Shown here: piece after piece, positions 61,831 through 64,000 of the stretch
Layout of the letters: each line of letters starts with the position of its first letter
How positions within the stretch are numbered: position 1 is the first letter of the stretch
DNA from: Halorussus limi
Lineage (GTDB): Archaea; Halobacteriota; Halobacteria; Halobacteriales; Haladaptataceae
Assembly (NCBI RefSeq): GCF_023238205.1
Contig: NZ_CP096660.1
Location: forward strand, 248,001-312,000
Length of the DNA stretch: 64,000 bases
Direction of reading: 5' to 3'
Made by a program: the position numbers and the translations under genes
The notes under the pieces: model-generated
What the model saw: only the letters and a program-made list of their open reading frames with translations
Databases searched by the model: none
Told to the model about the DNA's origin: nothing

Positions 61831-62334
61831 CTACAGCAGTCGGTCGATGAACGACTGAAACTCGGCCCCTTCCGAGACCGATTCGAGGCTGTCGAGTGCG
61901 TCCTTGTCCTCGTTGCGGTTCTGCTCCAACAGGTCCACCACCTCGTCGTCGACGTCGATGGCGTCCGCGAGCGCCAGCAGTCCCTCGTAGGCCGTAATCT
62001 CGAGGCGCTCGGCCTTCCTGCCGATGTGGTTGTAGAGGGCGTTCTGGACCGCCACCGCGTCGGCCTCCGAATCGGCTTGGCGCTTCTCCTCTCGGAGCGC
62101 GTCGAACGTCGGCACGTTCCGTTCGTGCGGTTCGAGGTCCAGCAGGTCGAAGACGCGTTCGAGTCGCTCGACGTGGGTCTCGGTCTGCTCGCGGTGGTGG
62201 GAGAATCCCTCCACGAGGTTCGACTCGGTCGCGCTGGTCTGGAGTTCGTCGAGCATGTCGGTCAACTGCCGCTCGGCGTAGTAGATTCCCTGCAGTTCGT
62301 ACGTGAACAGGTCCTCGGGCGTGTCGAGAGCCAT
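61831..62334 (-). CDS. DUF892 (YciE/YciF) ferritin-like protein
   Basis: 167-aa helical protein of the DUF892 family. Glu/His ligand pattern: FTYELQGIYYAERQL, then FSHHREQTETHVERLERVF, ..ITAYEGLLALA and the terminal helix. These are stress-linked ferritin-like di-iron proteins. The length and start match the family. Confidence 0.88.
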   Translation of the reverse strand: MALDTPEDLFTYELQGIYYAERQLTDMLDELQTSATESNLVEGFSHHREQTETHVERLERVFDLLDLEPHERNVPTFDALREEKRQADSEADAVAVQNALYNHIGRKAERLEITAYEGLLALADAIDVDDEVVDLLEQNRNEDKDALDSLESVSEGAEFQSFIDRLL

Positions 62335-62420
62335 TTCCCCACGTATAACCCGTTCACGTCCTTAGCTGTTGTTGCGGATTTCTCCCCCGCATCTCGGGCG
62401 CGTCTCGCGTTTCTACGCCG

Positions 62421-62503
62421 ACGACTCGCGGTTCGAGACCAACGACTCACGTTTCGACGCGAACGCTCGTGGTTCGAGACCGACGACTCGCGTTCCGACG
62501 CCA
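62421..62503. repeat. imperfect 21-bp tandem repeats
   Basis: Four diverged units of about 21 bp, beginning ACGACTCGCG, at 62421, 62442, 62463 and 62483, in the gap between the ferritin-like gene and the small membrane gene. Sequence observation only. Confidence 0.6.
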
Positions 62504-62535
62504 GCGTTTTCACGAATGCCGTCGTCGGAGGTTCC

Positions 62536-62706
62536 ATGGCCGACTCGAAGTCGCAGACCGCGCTGAAAGTCGGGGGTATCGTGGTCGGGGCGCTCGTCGC
62601 GTTCGTCGTCGTCGTGCCGCTTCTGCCGGTCGTCCTCGAGTTCGCGGTGGGAATCTTCCGGGGGTTCTTCGACGCTATCGTCCCCGGCGGACGGACGTAC
62701 GAGTAG
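62536..62706 (+). CDS. 56-aa single-TM small protein
   Basis: Starts MADSKSQTALKVGG, has a long TM helix (VVGALVAFVVVVPLLPVVLEFAVGI, residues 16-40), then FRGFFDAIVPGGRTYE. The C-terminal end resembles that of the 82-aa protein at 30340 (…KIYE) only in its last two residues. Function unknown. Confidence 0.55.
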   Translation: MADSKSQTALKVGGIVVGALVAFVVVVPLLPVVLEFAVGIFRGFFDAIVPGGRTYE

Positions 62707-62919
62707 CCCGCAAACCGATTTTGGAGGGGGACGACCGAACTGGCTACTCGTGCTGTGCCTGACGCGATTCCAGTACTGGACGATTGGCACTGGCTCCCGC
62801 CTCTCCGCACTACTCACTCAACCCACGACCCGACCCAACCCGACGACCACCGACACAAACGATAATCCACTGATACAGCCAACATTTATTTCTAAAACGT
62901 GTCTAAATATTGCTCGAAC

Positions 62920-63285
62920 TTACTCTCCACCGGACCCCCGACTCAGCAGTGCTCCGACGACCACACCGAGACCAAACAGCGCGAGCGACCGCCGCCGCCG
63001 GTCCGCGAACCGCACGAACTTCGTTCCGTCGTCGGAGATTACGAGCGCACCGACCGGCGTGGCGGCCGCACCGCCGCCGCCACCGCCGCCAGTGCCGCCC
63101 TCGCTACCGCCGTCGGTCGTCTCCGCGTCGTGACTCTCGCCGTATCCGCCGCCGAACCCGAACGCGACGCGTGCGACGGGAACGACCGTTCGGTCGCCGC
63201 GTTCTACCGGGTCGCCGAAGACCGACCGGACGTTCGCGCTCTCCTGTAATCGCTCTACGATGGACTCTATCTGCGTGACGCTCAT
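62920..63285 (-). CDS. GerW/YtfJ-like protein
   Basis: 121-aa protein. The opening VTQIESIVERLQESANVRSVFGDPVERGDRTVVPVARVAFGFGGGYG is the GerW (sporulation protein YtfJ) signature. A poly-Gly linker follows, then PVGALVISDDGTKFVRF and a C-terminal hydrophobic segment (LALFGLGVVVGALLS), likely a membrane anchor. Role in archaea unknown. Confidence 0.85.
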   Translation of the reverse strand: MSVTQIESIVERLQESANVRSVFGDPVERGDRTVVPVARVAFGFGGGYGESHDAETTDGGSEGGTGGGGGGGAAATPVGALVISDDGTKFVRFADRRRRSLALFGLGVVVGALLSRGSGGE

Positions 63286-63360
63286 CGGTGTTTCTCCGTA
63301 GACTGGTCCGACGCCGAGGAACTAAGAGGCTCGCTCCGTCCCGAATTTCGACGCGAACGC

Positions 63361-64000
63361 TCACCGGACTTCGTAGGTGTCGTGTTCCGCGAGGAACCGG
63401 CCGAGGTCGGCGGTCTGGCGGTAGTCGGTCGCCCGCAGGTCCGACAGCGACGAGGCGAGTCGCTCCCCGTCGCCCGCTTCCCACTCGGTCGGTTCGCGCA
63501 CGGGAACCACCAGAAAACCGCGGCCCGGCACGTGGTCGCCGTGCAGGTCGGCCATCCGGTCGCCGTCGCTCACCGCCTCGCCGTCCGTCGAGTCGCCCGC
63601 CGCGTCGAGTAGCGCCTCCCGCGCCGCGTAGGTCCGCAGGACGTGGCGGGTCGCACGTTCGCCGACCGGCAGGAGGACGTGGGCCGCGATGGCGCGCAAC
63701 TCGGCGTCGAAGAACGGTTCGAGTCGGTCGTAGTCGTCCTCGGTCGGAGCGCTCCCCTCGGGCAGACAGCACGCGTGGCGATAGCTCAGGAAGAGGTCGG
63801 CGACCGCCGGTTCGTCGCTGTAGGCGTCGCCGACGAGTCCGACCTCGTTCAGGACCGGTTGGAGGCGCTCGCCCGCGACGCTCCCGGTGAACGGAACGCC
63901 GGTCTCTCGTCCGCCGTGGACGCCCGGATAGTCGCCGACGAGGTGGAAGTCGGCGTTGGCGTCGCCGTAGCCGAAGACCGAACTGACGCCCGAGTCGCAC
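63361..64000 (-). CDS. uracil-DNA glycosylase family protein (partial, 5' end beyond window)
   Basis: The visible 212 residues continue off the end, so the N-terminus is missing. The active-site loop GDYPGVHGGRETGVPFTGSVAGERL is the GEAPG-x-E-x-x-G-x-PFVG motif of UDG families 4/5-like, and HVLLPVGERATRHVL with a later DLHGDHVPGRGFLVVPV covers the distal core. Cys residues in CDSG and HACC could hold a 4Fe-4S cluster, but the full Cys set cannot be checked. Likely removes uracil from DNA, relevant to high-G+C cells. It is convergent with no partner. Confidence 0.82.
   Translation of the reverse strand, partial: CDSGVSSVFGYGDANADFHLVGDYPGVHGGRETGVPFTGSVAGERLQPVLNEVGLVGDAYSDEPAVADLFLSYRHACCLPEGSAPTEDDYDRLEPFFDAELRAIAAHVLLPVGERATRHVLRTYAAREALLDAAGDSTDGEAVSDGDRMADLHGDHVPGRGFLVVPVREPTEWEAGDGERLASSLSDLRATDYRQTADLGRFLAEHDTYEVR

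Overview
The window is haloarchaeal chromosomal or megaplasmid DNA (class Halobacteria). The evidence is high G+C, very acidic proteins, twin-arginine lipoproteins, a PGF-CTERM surface protein, HalOD1 and DUF7344 domain proteins, leaderless TATA-type promoters and an Orc1/Cdc6 initiator. The genus cannot be fixed from sequence alone. No rRNA, tRNA, CRISPR array or complete insertion sequence was seen.

Layout. 1-15.8 kb: DUF7344 winged helix, XdhC-like maturation factor, S41 peptidase, two NAD-dependent sugar epimerases, a TAT-exported PQQ-type propeller, an acetolactate-synthase-like ThDP enzyme, an orphan solute-binding protein, a membrane histidine kinase, a luciferase-like monooxygenase, a decayed cytochrome P450 remnant and a cupin/zinc-ribbon protein. 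15.9-25.3 kb: DsrE, HD hydrolase plus dUTPase-fold protein, an unusual M24 'pita-bread' protein, a receiver/PAS/kinase hybrid, an SMR exporter, a tandem-duplicated EthD protein, an ABC-2 type permease and a second luciferase-like protein. 25.4-30.2 kb: a complete branched-chain-amino-acid type ABC operon with LivH and LivM fused into one polypeptide. 30.3-33.4 kb: small membrane proteins and a three-gene minus-strand unit with two TAT lipoproteins. 33.6-40.5 kb: two cell-surface proteins, one of 463 aa with a PGF-CTERM tail and a 1766-aa FG-GAP protein with mucin-like Thr/Glu linkers. 40.6-53.8 kb: metabolic and regulatory genes, including a TetR-centred group (FAD oxidoreductase, pirin, aldehyde dehydrogenase) whose promoters share the palindrome TTACC-N4-GGTAA.

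53.8-57.7 kb is the most striking part: an orc1/cdc6 gene flanked on both sides by about twelve copies of a 23-bp origin recognition box (ORB). The left cluster contains an AT-rich unwinding-element candidate between oppositely oriented boxes, which marks a replication origin. 57.8-64 kb: a receiver/GAF histidine kinase, a ThuA plus metallo-beta-lactamase pair, a DUF892 ferritin-like protein, a GerW-like protein and the C-terminal part of a uracil-DNA glycosylase family protein running off the edge.

Functional assignments come from motif recognition only; no database search was run. Start codons were chosen from leaderless promoter spacing, conserved N-termini or TAT signals, and are stated where ambiguous.
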